Assembly (NCBI RefSeq): GCF_000756615.1
Contig: NZ_CP009288.1
Span: 1 to 64,000 of the forward strand
Length of the DNA stretch: 64,000 nucleotides
Reading direction: 5' to 3'
DNA from: Paenibacillus durus
Lineage (GTDB): Bacteria > Bacillota > Bacilli > Paenibacillales > Paenibacillaceae
The notes under the pieces are model-generated. The model saw only the letters and a list, made by a program, of their open reading frames with translations, made no database searches and was not told where the DNA came from. Positions 7,845 through 21,280 of the stretch are shown one piece after another. Made by a program: the position numbers and the translations under genes. Position 1 is the first letter of the stretch. Each line of letters starts with the position of its first letter.

Positions 7845-10373
7845 ATGGCTGAACAAAATAACCCGCAAATCAGGGACCGGGACATCGGTGTGGAAATGCG
7901 CGATTCTTTCATGGATTACGCAATGAGCATCATTGTAAGCCGGGCTTTGCCGGACGTAAGGGACGGACTTAAGCCGGTGCACCGGCGCATTTTGTTTGCG
8001 ATGTCGGAGCTTGGAATGTCACCGGATAAGCCGTATAAGAAATCGGCGAGAATCGTCGGTGAGGTAATCGGTAAGTACCATCCGCACGGCGACTCGGCCG
8101 TTTATGAAACGATGGTCCGGATGGCCCAAGATTTCTCCATGCGCTACATGCTGGTCGACGGGCATGGCAATTTCGGCTCGATTGACGGCGATATGGCCGC
8201 GGCGATGCGGTATACCGAAGCCAGACTTTCCAAGATTGCCATGGAAATGCTGCGCGATCTGAATAAAGAAACGGTCGATTTTATACCTAACTATGATGGT
8301 GAAGAGCATGAGCCCGCCGTTCTGCCTTCACGTTTCCCCAATCTGCTGATTAACGGGGTATCCGGTATCGCGGTAGGGATGGCTACCAATATTCCACCGC
8401 ATAATTTGGGTGAAGTCATCGACGGCGTACAAGCGATGATCCGTAATCCCGAAATTACGCCGATGGAGCTCATGGAATATATCAAGGGCCCGGATTTTCC
8501 TACGGCCGGTTATATTTTGGGCCGCGAAGGCATCCGCCAGGCGTATCGTACGGGCCGCGGTTCGGTCACGATGCGCGCAAAGGCTTTGATTGAGGAAGAG
8601 AATAACGGCAAGGCACGGATCGTTGTTAACGAGCTGCCTTATCAGGTTAACAAAGCACGGTTGGTGGAGAAAATTGCCGAGCTGGTTCGTGAGAAACGGA
8701 TTGAAGGCATCACCGATCTGCGGGATGAGTCGGACCGCAATGGAATGCGCATCGTTATCGAAGTCAGACGGGATGTTAACGCGAATGTAGTGCTTAATAA
8801 TCTGTACAAGCACACCTCAATGCAGTCTTCATTCGGCATCAATATGCTGGCCATTGTCGGCAATGAGCCGAAGGTGCTGAATCTGCGCGACGTGCTGTAC
8901 CACTATTTGCAGCATCAGATCGAGGTTATCCGCCGCCGGACGGAATTTGAACTGAAGAAGGCGGAAGCCCGGGCGCATATTTTGGAAGGATTGCGCATCG
9001 CGCTGGACAACCTGGATGAAGTCATCGCGCTGATCCGCGCTTCTCGTACGGTTGATATTGCGCGTGAAGGCTTGATTGAGACGTTTAGTCTCAGCGTGGA
9101 GCAGGCCCAGGCGATTCTGGACATGCGGATGCAGCGTCTGACCGGTCTAGAACGCGACAAGATCGAGAACGAGTACAACGAGCTGCTAGCCAAAATAGCA
9201 GAGTACAAGGCGATCCTGGCTGATGAATCGCTTGTGCTCGAAATTATCAGCAATGAATTGCAGGAGCTGCGGGACCGGTACGCCGACGAGCGGCGGACGG
9301 AGATTACCATCGGAGAAGAGAGCATTCTCGATGAGGATCTTATCCCGCGCGAAGAGGTTGTCATTACAGTTTCGCATACCGGCTACATTAAGCGGCTTCC
9401 GGTAAGCACTTACCGCAGTCAAAAACGCGGCGGACGCGGCGTAGTGGGCATGGACACGAAGGATGAGGATTTTGTCGAGCATCTCTTCGTCAGCAACTCC
9501 CATAATTATCTGATGTTCTTTACCGATAAAGGGAAGGTATACCGCATCAAGGCCTACGAGATTCCGGAGCTTGGACGGACGGCGCGCGGGACGCCGATTA
9601 TTAATCTGCTCCAGATCGAGCAGGGTGAGAAGATCAGCGCCGTCATCCAGATCGAGGAAACGGACAGCGATAAATATCTGTTCTTTGCCACCCGCGAAGG
9701 AATTGTGAAGAAGACGCCGCTTGAGGATTACAACAATATCCGTAAAGGCGGACTCATCGCAATCAATCTGCGGGAAGAAGATGAGCTGATCGATGTGAAG
9801 CTTACCGACGGCAAGCAGAAGCTTATTTTGGGCACGGCGGACGGAATGTCTATTACCTTCTCCGAGGAGGATGTCCGTTCAATGGGCCGGAGTGCAACAG
9901 GAGTCAAAGGCATTACTTTGGACGAAGAGGATCATGTTATCGGCATGGATTGCATTGACCAAGATCTGGATGTGCTGATCGTCACGACCAAGGGTTACGG
10001 CAAACGTACGCCTGCCGGCGATTACCGTCTGCAGACCCGCGGAGGCAAGGGGATCAAGACCATCAATCTTACGGAGAAGAATGGCCCTGTGGTCAGCCTC
10101 AAGGTCGTTAAGCAGGAAGAGGACCTGATGATCATTACGACGGGCGGAACCTTGATCCGTATGAGTATGGACGGCATTTCGACCATGGGACGCTATGCGC
10201 AGGGCGTGAAGCTGATCAATATCCGCGATGAGGATGCCGTATCTACCGTCTGCCGTACCGACAAGAGCGAAGACGGGGATGAAAATACGCTGTCTGATGA
10301 GACTGCGGAAGTCAATGAGACTGCTGATTCTGCCGAGTCTAATACGGAGGATGACGGAGAAGCTTTGGAATAG
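7845..10373 (+). CDS. gyrA: DNA gyrase subunit A
   Basis: GyrA is the DNA-cleaving subunit of gyrase. The catalytic tyrosine is Y123 in AAMRYTEARL. The quinolone region reads HPHGDSAVYE with Ser84 and Glu88, the residues typical of sensitive strains. The C-terminal beta-pinwheel contains the GyrA box QKRGGRG and several repeat blades, and ends in an acidic tail rich in D, E and T. The 842-residue length is normal. AAGGAGGT precedes ATG 7845. A strong intrinsic terminator follows, so gyrA appears to be a single-gene unit. Confidence 0.98.
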   Translation: MAEQNNPQIRDRDIGVEMRDSFMDYAMSIIVSRALPDVRDGLKPVHRRILFAMSELGMSPDKPYKKSARIVGEVIGKYHPHGDSAVYETMVRMAQDFSMRYMLVDGHGNFGSIDGDMAAAMRYTEARLSKIAMEMLRDLNKETVDFIPNYDGEEHEPAVLPSRFPNLLINGVSGIAVGMATNIPPHNLGEVIDGVQAMIRNPEITPMELMEYIKGPDFPTAGYILGREGIRQAYRTGRGSVTMRAKALIEEENNGKARIVVNELPYQVNKARLVEKIAELVREKRIEGITDLRDESDRNGMRIVIEVRRDVNANVVLNNLYKHTSMQSSFGINMLAIVGNEPKVLNLRDVLYHYLQHQIEVIRRRTEFELKKAEARAHILEGLRIALDNLDEVIALIRASRTVDIAREGLIETFSLSVEQAQAILDMRMQRLTGLERDKIENEYNELLAKIAEYKAILADESLVLEIISNELQELRDRYADERRTEITIGEESILDEDLIPREEVVITVSHTGYIKRLPVSTYRSQKRGGRGVVGMDTKDEDFVEHLFVSNSHNYLMFFTDKGKVYRIKAYEIPELGRTARGTPIINLLQIEQGEKISAVIQIEETDSDKYLFFATREGIVKKTPLEDYNNIRKGGLIAINLREEDELIDVKLTDGKQKLILGTADGMSITFSEEDVRSMGRSATGVKGITLDEEDHVIGMDCIDQDLDVLIVTTKGYGKRTPAGDYRLQTRGGKGIKTINLTEKNGPVVSLKVVKQEEDLMIITTGGTLIRMSMDGISTMGRYAQGVKLINIRDEDAVSTVCRTDKSEDGDENTLSDETAEVNETADSAESNTEDDGEALE

Positions 10374-10381
10374 TGTAATGT

Positions 10382-10429
10382 AAAGAGAGCGTGCCACTAG
10401 ACTAATTTCTGGTGGGCGCTCTCTTTTTT
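10382..10429 (+). terminator. gyrA intrinsic terminator
   Basis: AAAGAGAGCG at 10382-10391 pairs with CGCTCTCTTT at 10417-10426. The inner stem is extended by GCCACTAGA and TCTGGTGGG, and a T tract follows. It begins about 9 bp past the gyrA stop. Confidence 0.9.
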
Positions 10430-10546
10430 ATTCAAAAAAATATAAGTCTTATTGCTTTCATACTAGTCGCTTCTCCTTATCCATAATATAATTAGGTAAA
10501 TAGTACCTATTTGTCATGAATAGGGGGAGAGTAAAGGAGTGAGCGT

Positions 10547-11644
10547 ATGCCGAATATATCGGTGGCGGAAATAAGGCCGGGTTCAAAAGTGAGTAAGGAT
10601 GTCATTACGCCTTTGGGAGGCATTTTATTTGCTAAAGGAAAAATACTGCTGCCGCGCGATATGGAGATTCTGGAGGCTTTTCTGATTCAGCAGGTGGATA
10701 TTGAAGGCTCCGAGGAGGACGCCCAAGCCATGGAACCGTCCAAAACTCCTTCTAAGGGTGCGGTTAAAGCCGGATCGGTCATTACAGCTTCTGCGCTGGC
10801 CAAGAGCGGTTCTAGGCTGCATGAGGAATACGATCATATGCTGGTGCTCATCAAAAAGTGTTATAGTTCAGCCGACGCAGCGGTTCTGCCGATCTATGAA
10901 CTGCGCAGCGGGCTGGAGGCCATGATCGCCCATATCAAGGATTATCATGTTCTCGATTTTTCCCCGCGTACGCTTAACGAGCAGGATTACATTTATCATA
11001 ACGCCGTGCTCTCTGCGCTTACATCTTATAAGATTGCCCAGTGGTGTGGCTATCCGCAGAAAGAGTGGCTTCAAGTGGCTTTTGCCGGTTTGCTGCATGA
11101 TATCGGAAATGCAAAGGTTGACAGCTCAATTATGCAGAAGCCTGAGCCGCTTACGCTTACCGAAAGAAATGAAGTGCGAAAGCATACAACGTATGGATAT
11201 CAAATTTTGCGAAAAGTAACGGCCATTAACGAAGGGGTCCGGCTTGCAGCTTTGCAGCATCATGAAAAAATTGACGGTTCGGGTTATCCGCTTCGGCTGC
11301 GGGGGAGTCAAATTCATTTATACGCGAAAACTGTCGCTGTGGCGGATATTTTCCATGCAATGACGCTGGAGCGGATATACAAGAAGGCGCAGTCGCCATA
11401 TCTCGTTTTGGAGGAAATTCAAAAAGAAGGGTTCGGCCAACTGGAACCATCCATTGTACAGACCTTCATACATAAGACGACGGAGCTGCACAACGGAACG
11501 AAGATACGTCTAAACGATGGCCGGCCTGGAGAAATCATCTTCTCTGATCGAAGCAACCCTACACGCCCATTGGTGAGCGTAGAGGGTAAAATCATCAATT
11601 TGGCACACTCGCGTCATCTCTATATCCAGGAGATCTTGACATAA
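10547..11644 (+). CDS. HD-GYP domain protein, probable cyclic-di-GMP phosphodiesterase
   Basis: HD-GYP proteins hydrolyse cyclic-di-GMP. The 365-residue protein has an N-terminal region (1-75) of the kind often seen ahead of HD-GYP domains. The catalytic domain follows with the metal-binding pair H184-D185 in LLHDIGNAK and the signature HHEKIDGSGYP at 238-248. No membrane segment or receiver domain is visible, so it is probably cytoplasmic. The ATG follows AAAGGAGTGAG. It stands alone between the gyrA terminator and the rRNA promoters. Enzymatic activity is inferred from the conserved motifs; an HD-GYP used as a sensor would look the same. Confidence 0.88.
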   Translation: MPNISVAEIRPGSKVSKDVITPLGGILFAKGKILLPRDMEILEAFLIQQVDIEGSEEDAQAMEPSKTPSKGAVKAGSVITASALAKSGSRLHEEYDHMLVLIKKCYSSADAAVLPIYELRSGLEAMIAHIKDYHVLDFSPRTLNEQDYIYHNAVLSALTSYKIAQWCGYPQKEWLQVAFAGLLHDIGNAKVDSSIMQKPEPLTLTERNEVRKHTTYGYQILRKVTAINEGVRLAALQHHEKIDGSGYPLRLRGSQIHLYAKTVAVADIFHAMTLERIYKKAQSPYLVLEEIQKEGFGQLEPSIVQTFIHKTTELHNGTKIRLNDGRPGEIIFSDRSNPTRPLVSVEGKIINLAHSRHLYIQEILT

Positions 11645-11675
11645 GGCTTAAATTCAACAGTTAATAAAAAAAGTG

Positions 11676-11704
11676 TTGCATTAAAAAATAAAACATGATA
11701 TATT
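11676..11704 (+). promoter_or_regulatory. rRNA operon promoter P1
   Basis: TTGCAT (11676-11681), a 17-bp spacer and TATATT (11699-11704) form a sigma-A promoter about 250 bp ahead of the 16S gene. The hexamers and spacing are identical to those of P2. Confidence 0.8.
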
Positions 11705-11760
11705 CTAATTCCGGCCAAGAAATACGAGTTCTGGTTCAAAAGAAATTTTAAAAAAAGAGC

Positions 11761-11789
11761 TTGCATTAAACGGTCGGATATGATATATT
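11761..11789 (+). promoter_or_regulatory. rRNA operon promoter P2
   Basis: TTGCAT (11761-11766), 17 bp and TATATT (11784-11789) repeat the P1 hexamers 85 bp downstream. Tandem promoters are normal for Bacillales rrn operons. The AT-rich stretch just ahead of each may act as an UP element. Confidence 0.85.
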
Positions 11790-11834
11790 ATAAAAGTTGC
11801 TGATGATGAGAAGTTGAGCGACGGCAAAGAAGTT

Positions 11835-11844
11835 TGATCTTTGA
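11835..11844 (+). promoter_or_regulatory. rrn leader boxA antitermination site
   Basis: TGATCTTTGA in the rRNA leader matches the boxA pattern bound by NusB/NusE. A near copy, TGATCCTTGA, occurs in the 16S-23S spacer near 13608-13617, as expected for rrn antitermination. Confidence 0.7.
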
Positions 11845-11950
11845 AAACTGAACAACGAGTGAGTGGGAATTCGCTTCAAGCGAGTTCCAAAATTGAGAAT
11901 GCAAATTCTCGTCAGATGTTTCAAATTGAGCTAATCGCTCTTTCAATACT

Positions 11951-16744
<4,794 letters not shown>

Positions 16745-16796
16745 AAACAACGCAATGTTTCGTTTCGATCCAGTTTTCAGGCGATCAAGCCTGCCG

Positions 16797-16913
16797 TTTG
16801 GTGGCGATGGCGGAGGGGTTCCACGCGTACCCATCCCGAACACGACCGTTAAGCCCTCCAGCGCCGATGGTACTTGGACCGAAGGGTCCTGGGAGAGTAG
16901 GACGCTGCCAAGC
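16797..16913 (+). rRNA. rrf: 5S ribosomal RNA
   Basis: The 117-nt gene starts TTTGGTGGCGATGGCGGAGG and ends GACGCTGCCAAGC, whose termini pair as in Bacillus 5S. It lies about 50 bp after the 23S gene. The conserved CCCATCCCGAACACG and GAGAGTAGGACG segments are intact. Confidence 0.96.
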
Positions 16914-16921
16914 ACATGAAC

Positions 16922-16952
16922 CACTGCTGAAACTCAGCAGTGTTTTTTTTTC
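16922..16952 (+). terminator. rRNA operon terminator
   Basis: CACTGCTGA (16922-16930) pairs with TCAGCAGTG (16934-16942), followed by nine T residues. It lies 9 bp after the 5S gene. Confidence 0.93.
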
Positions 16953-17241
16953 TTTTTAAATTATGGGTCACAATGAACACGAAGAGAACGTAAGGACCGA
17001 TTGATCAGGTATATATGCGAAATCCGGAGCTTAATCTGATTGATACATTAGTGAAGAGATTGTGAAGACCGGCATCAATTGAATGACATTTTTGTTACCG
17101 ACATGGCAATAGATATAAGTATAATAGAAAAGTGCAAATTTAAGCATAACCTTAATACGAATGAACTACTCATAAAATTCATATGTTGAATTTATTCCTG
17201 TGTCTTTAGTTGCAGGAAGGAGGGTAAGGAGGATTTAAGGT
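16953..17241. other. Gap after the rRNA operon, leader of the lipoprotein gene
   Basis: No gene, tRNA or repeat is seen in this stretch. It is AT-rich, with TATAAT at about 17119-17124 that could serve the next gene, but no matching -35 at standard spacing. The last 20 bp carry the ribosome site AAGGAGG. Confidence 0.5.
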
Positions 17242-17655
17242 ATGAAGCGAGCCCGAACGTTGTGGACGCTCCTTATTTTATGTATGGTAGCTGTATTGCT
17301 GGCCGGATGCGCCTCGAAGGAACCTTCTTGGGAATCGTTCGAGGGTGCCCTTAACGAGAAGAGCTTTCCCGTACCTAAGGAAGCAAACTCACCAGATCGG
17401 ACGACAACGAACACGGCTATGGACTACGTGCGTTATTCCCTGCCCGGGTTAAAGGAGAACGACAATATTCCAGAGCCCTATTCTGAAGCCATACAATCTT
17501 GGGGCTGGAATGAACTGCCTGCAGAAAACACGGCTAGCTCGCATGTATTCCAGAAGGATCAGCTTATTGTTCATTTAACTATTCATGATGGCTATTTTAT
17601 TATTATGGTCCCCAAGGATAAAAAGGCGGTCGCCAAAAGCCTTAATAGCCAATGA
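17242..17655 (+). CDS. Predicted lipoprotein of unknown function
   Basis: I do not recognise the family. The 137-residue protein has a lipoprotein signal: a basic start (MKRARTLWTLLILC), a hydrophobic core and the lipobox LLAGC near residue 23, so it should be anchored on the outer face of the membrane. The mature part is hydrophilic and has no repeats or known catalytic motif. The ATG follows GTAAGGAGG. It stands alone between the rRNA operon and a bidirectional terminator. It could be a Paenibacillus-restricted gene. Confidence 0.75.
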   Translation: MKRARTLWTLLILCMVAVLLAGCASKEPSWESFEGALNEKSFPVPKEANSPDRTTTNTAMDYVRYSLPGLKENDNIPEPYSEAIQSWGWNELPAENTASSHVFQKDQLIVHLTIHDGYFIIMVPKDKKAVAKSLNSQ

Positions 17656-17693
17656 CAATAAAATCGCCATCTTGATAGATGGCGATTTTATTG
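17656..17693. terminator. Bidirectional terminator between converging genes
   Basis: CAATAAAATCGCCATC (17656-17671) pairs perfectly with GATGGCGATTTTATTG (17678-17693) around a 6-nt loop. Both strands end in T-rich sequence, so it could stop both the lipoprotein transcript and the converging membrane-protein transcript. Confidence 0.85.
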
Positions 17694-17762
17694 TTCAGGG
17701 ACACAGGTGGCGTACAATACGGAACAGGATTCAATGATGAACAGAAGGGATATGCAAAGCTG

Positions 17763-18284
17763 CTACTGCGAATAACAGGAGACGTCAGCCGGATTAAATT
17801 TCAGCATGTCATCCTGTCTTTTCCAACCTGTCCGCAGCAGAGCGTAAAATTTCGGAAACAGCAGCCATAAATGCAGAAAGGCTAAGGAGAGAGTAAAAGC
17901 GTACGGCGATAATACGACAAATAATGCTGTGAAGGAAAGACCGATCCAGAGACTATGAAGCTGTACCCTGCGGAAAAGACTGCAGCTGATGTATTGATCC
18001 GGCATAAAGCCGAGCCACGGCAGCCTGAAGGAGTTGCGCCAACGTTTGGCGACCGGGTAACCCGCAATCAAGAGGACAGAGCGGGAGACGACATATTGAA
18101 CCCAAAAGATAACCGGAACGGCAATTAGAAAAAATAATAAACTGGCATAGGAAACGAAAACGGTTTCCAATAGAATAAACAGAATAGGAATCGCTGCATA
18201 AATCCGTAAAGCATTGACGGGTATGCTTATTTTTTTGAGAAGTTTATATTGGTAAAAGGTAGCTCCTTTATTAGTCGGTTCCAT
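17763..18284 (-). CDS. Membrane protein of unknown function
   Basis: I do not recognise the family. The 173-residue protein has a hydrophilic start, two hydrophobic segments at about 25-45 and 47-66 and two more at about 110-130 and 133-150, suggesting four membrane spans. No enzyme motif is visible. The ATG at 18284 has the site GGAGGG. It converges on the lipoprotein gene and is divergent from csfB. A genus-level conserved protein is plausible. Confidence 0.7.
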   Translation of the reverse strand: MEPTNKGATFYQYKLLKKISIPVNALRIYAAIPILFILLETVFVSYASLLFFLIAVPVIFWVQYVVSRSVLLIAGYPVAKRWRNSFRLPWLGFMPDQYISCSLFRRVQLHSLWIGLSFTALFVVLSPYAFTLSLAFLHLWLLFPKFYALLRTGWKRQDDMLKFNPADVSCYSQ

Positions 18285-18495
18285 AACTTCCCTCCAGGCT
18301 TTGGGCTTATCTCATATCCTATATCCATACTATCGGCATTCTTGATGAATTCATTAAATCATATAAGTCTAGATCGCCCGAGGCTGTATAAGCCGCGATG
18401 GAAAAGGGATTCAAGGATATGAAAAAACTATGAAAGGGTTTAAAATGATAGGAAGTGAAGCATACTGTTCTTAAAAGGGCCAAGGTGGGATTAGT

Positions 18496-18687
18496 ATGGA
18501 ACAAGATCATGCGAAAACTGAAGTCTGCATTATATGCGGGCAGGAAAAGGAAGAGGGAATTCGCATCGTTTCGCAGTTTATTTGCGAGGATTGCGAGGCG
18601 GAAATGGTAAGGACTGAGGCGGAGGATGCCAAATACCGCTTTTTTATCGGACGAATGAAAAAAATCGGTCTGCAAAAGAACGCTTGA
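18496..18687 (+). CDS. csfB: Anti-sigma-G factor Gin (CsfB)
   Basis: CsfB/Gin binds and restrains sigma-G in the forespore and also acts on sigma-E. The 63-residue protein carries the zinc-binding pairs C11-x-x-C14 and C30-x-x-C33, as in B. subtilis CsfB (64 residues). Position supports this: in B. subtilis csfB lies just ahead of the yaaO-tmk-yaaQ cluster, as here. I could not define a forespore promoter with confidence. The start follows GGTGGGATT, a moderate site. Confidence 0.9.
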   Translation: MEQDHAKTEVCIICGQEKEEGIRIVSQFICEDCEAEMVRTEAEDAKYRFFIGRMKKIGLQKNA

Positions 18688-18762
18688 TAGACGCCAGATT
18701 GCCGTACAATTGTTTTGCCGTGATGGTATTACAAGTTTGTCTTCGCTTATACAGGTTTTTAA

Positions 18763-18812
18763 CGCAGCGGCTTTTCCTTGCATAGAAGTAAGGGGGAGCC
18801 GTTTTGCTGCGC
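18763..18812. other. Long imperfect hairpin ahead of the decarboxylase-like gene
   Basis: CGCAGCGGCT (18763-18772) can pair with AGCCG plus GCTGCG (18798-18812). An inner stem CCTT/AAGG closes a 10-nt loop. It follows csfB by about 75 bp and could be a csfB terminator or a leader structure. It lacks the ATATAAG arm of the interspersed repeat family. Confidence 0.45.
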
Positions 18813-18897
18813 GTACAGGCGGTAAATTCAAGGCATAGGCGGAGGAGCGGTTATGGGTTAAAATAGAGTTAAGCCGGTGTGGAAGGAATTGCGATCA

Positions 18898-20457
18898 ATG
18901 AAAGAGACAGAGCGTGCAGGCGCGCCATTATATGAAATGCTGGAACGTTACAAAGCGGAAGGAAAGAGCTCTTTTCATGTGCCGGGCCATAAGAATGGGC
19001 AGGCATATAAGATGGAAGGAAGCGCCGGCTTGTTGGATGAGGTCATGACGGCGGATATTACCGAGATTTCGGGGAGCGATGATCTGCATCATCCAGGCGG
19101 CGTCATTCTGGAAGCGCAGAAGCTTGCGGCGGATTGTTTCGGGGCCGAGGAAAGCTTCCTGCTCGTAGGCGGCAGTACGGCTGGGAACCTTGCGCTGATC
19201 CTGACGGTATGCGCCGAACCGGGCACCTTGCTCTTGGTGCAGCGTAACGTGCATAAATCGGTTATTCATGGGCTGATGCTGGCGGGAGCGCGTGCGGTGT
19301 TCCTTGAACCGCAGATGGATGACGTCAGCGGCCTGGCGGTCGCACCGTCCGTAGAAACGGTGCGCAAGGCACTGGCGGCCTGGCCGGAGGCCGCCGGCCT
19401 GCTCGTAACCATGCCGAACTACTACGGCATGGGAAGCGACCTCACGCCCCTCGCGTGGGCCTGTCACGACAGCGGCGTGCCGCTGCTGGTCGACGAGGCG
19501 CATGGGGCGCACTATGGGCAGCACCCGGAGCTGCCGCCGGGTGCCTTAAGCTGCGGCGCGGACGGCGTCGTGCAGTCCACGCACAAGATGCTTGCGGCGA
19601 TGACCATGGGCGCCATGCTGCATGTCCAAGGGCCGCGGCTCGACCGCGCCCTGCTGCGGCAGCGGCTCGCCATGGTGCAGAGCTCCAGCCCATCATACCC
19701 CGTGATGGCTTCGCTCGATCTGGCGCGCCGGCTGCTCCACACGCGGCGCGCTGACGCCTTCACGGCGGGGTTGGCCGCCGTGGAAACGCTGCGGCGCGGC
19801 TTAGCGGAGCTGCCGCGCTTTAAGCGGCTGCGGCCGGAACTGCCGCAGCCCGAGGCCGGCGGAGGCGATGCGGAAGCCTCCGCCTCAGGGCTGGCGCCGC
19901 GAAGCACAAGCGGCGCCTACCGCTCACAGGACCCCTTCAAAGTCGTCATATATGACGACACCGGGGTCCTGAGCGGATTCGAGCTGCAGGCAGAGCTCGA
20001 GAAGAGAGACTGCGTGCCGGAAATGAGCGATGAACGGCATGTGGTGCTGCTGTTTAGCCTTGGCTCAAGGGTGGAAGATGCCGATCGGCTGCTTGCGGCG
20101 CTGCGGGAGATTGACAGGGAATTCCCTTCGGGGGCGATTTCCTCCGCTTCCGTCCATGTTTCCACGTGGAACAATTTTGCCAACAGCTTCATATCGGAAC
20201 CGGTGCAGTTTTCTCTGAGACCCGTCCGGGAGGAAGAGACAGAACGTGTTAAGCTTGAGATGAGCGAAGGCAGAATCGCGGCGGAGATGGTTGTCCCTTA
20301 TCCTCCGGGCATACCGCTGCTGTATCCAGGCGAAGTTATTACCGGGGAAATAAGCCTAAGGCTGCAGAGCTTGGCGGCTGCCGGCGCCAGGTTTCAGGCC
20401 GCGTCCGATCCGACTTTGCGGATGATACAAGTATATTCAAATCAAGAAGAGATCTAA
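18898..20457 (+). CDS. yaaO: Orn/Lys/Arg decarboxylase-family PLP enzyme (YaaO-like)
   Basis: This fold-type I PLP enzyme belongs to the group I amino-acid decarboxylases (519 residues). The N-terminal FHVPGHKNG, the segment LLVDEAHGAHYG and the PLP lysine in QSTHKML are all present. Paralogues decarboxylate lysine or arginine for polyamine synthesis, but the substrate cannot be read here. ATG 18898 fits GGAAGGA with a 10-nt spacer; an upstream in-frame GTG at 18877 is less likely. An insert rich in P, E, G, A and S (19836-19915) and the surrounding 19.4-19.95 kb are much richer in GC than the flanks. tmk follows after 108 bp. Confidence 0.88.
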   Translation: MKETERAGAPLYEMLERYKAEGKSSFHVPGHKNGQAYKMEGSAGLLDEVMTADITEISGSDDLHHPGGVILEAQKLAADCFGAEESFLLVGGSTAGNLALILTVCAEPGTLLLVQRNVHKSVIHGLMLAGARAVFLEPQMDDVSGLAVAPSVETVRKALAAWPEAAGLLVTMPNYYGMGSDLTPLAWACHDSGVPLLVDEAHGAHYGQHPELPPGALSCGADGVVQSTHKMLAAMTMGAMLHVQGPRLDRALLRQRLAMVQSSSPSYPVMASLDLARRLLHTRRADAFTAGLAAVETLRRGLAELPRFKRLRPELPQPEAGGGDAEASASGLAPRSTSGAYRSQDPFKVVIYDDTGVLSGFELQAELEKRDCVPEMSDERHVVLLFSLGSRVEDADRLLAALREIDREFPSGAISSASVHVSTWNNFANSFISEPVQFSLRPVREEETERVKLEMSEGRIAAEMVVPYPPGIPLLYPGEVITGEISLRLQSLAAAGARFQAASDPTLRMIQVYSNQEEI

Positions 20458-20565
20458 AACAACTCCACAAAGTGAAGGTTTGGCTGACAAAAGTCTATTC
20501 AGGTACTTTACGTGGACCCCGAAGCACTATTGAATTTTGAATGAAAGAAAGGCGGAGAATCGTAA

Positions 20566-21207
20566 TTGGGCCGGAAAGGATTTTTAATTACACTTGAAGG
20601 CGGAGAAGGATCGGGTAAAACGACGATTATGGGCAGGCTGGCTGCTTATTTGCAGAACCGCTCCCTCCCTTATCTGATTACCCGCGAGCCGGGCGGCATT
20701 GAGATCGCAGAGAAAATCCGCTCCATCATTCTGGACCCTGCTCATACGGCGATGGACGCGCGCACCGAAGCGCTGCTCTATGCAGCATCCAGAAGCCAGC
20801 ATTTGGCCGAAAGAGTGGAGCCGGCGCTGAAGGAAGGACTTATCGTGCTGTGCGACCGCTTTGTGGACAGCAGCCTTGTATACCAGGGCTACGCCAGAGG
20901 ATTAGGTATGGAAGAAGTACGGGCGATTAACCAGTTTGCCACCGGCGGCCGAATGCCGGATCTCACCTTCTATCTGGATATTGAGCCAGAGGTGGGCCTG
21001 GCAAGAATTTCGGCGAACGGAGAGCGGGAAATCAACCGGCTCGATATGGAGAGTCTGGCTTTTCATGAGAAAGTAAGAGAAGGATATCAGTTGATCGCAA
21101 AAGCTGACCCTGCACGAATTGTGACTTTGGATGCCAATCGGCCGCTGCATGTTGTAGAGCGTGAGCTTGTAAGTACACTTGAAGATAAGCTGTTAAAGGA
21201 CTTCTAG
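20566..21207 (+). CDS. tmk: Thymidylate kinase
   Basis: Tmk phosphorylates dTMP to dTDP for DNA synthesis. The 213-residue protein has the P-loop EGGEGSGKTT at 11-20, the DRF segment of the substrate site (CDRFVDSSLVYQGYARGLG) and the following lid region. The start is TTG after AAAGGCGGAG. It opens the conserved tmk-darA-yaaR-holB-ricT-yabA run of Bacillales. Confidence 0.97.
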   Translation: MGRKGFLITLEGGEGSGKTTIMGRLAAYLQNRSLPYLITREPGGIEIAEKIRSIILDPAHTAMDARTEALLYAASRSQHLAERVEPALKEGLIVLCDRFVDSSLVYQGYARGLGMEEVRAINQFATGGRMPDLTFYLDIEPEVGLARISANGEREINRLDMESLAFHEKVREGYQLIAKADPARIVTLDANRPLHVVERELVSTLEDKLLKDF

Positions 21208-21280
21208 GCTCTTTGTCTAATATAATGTATTACAGCAGCCGTTTTGCTGATTAACAATAACGCAAAGAGGAGATGGAAAG

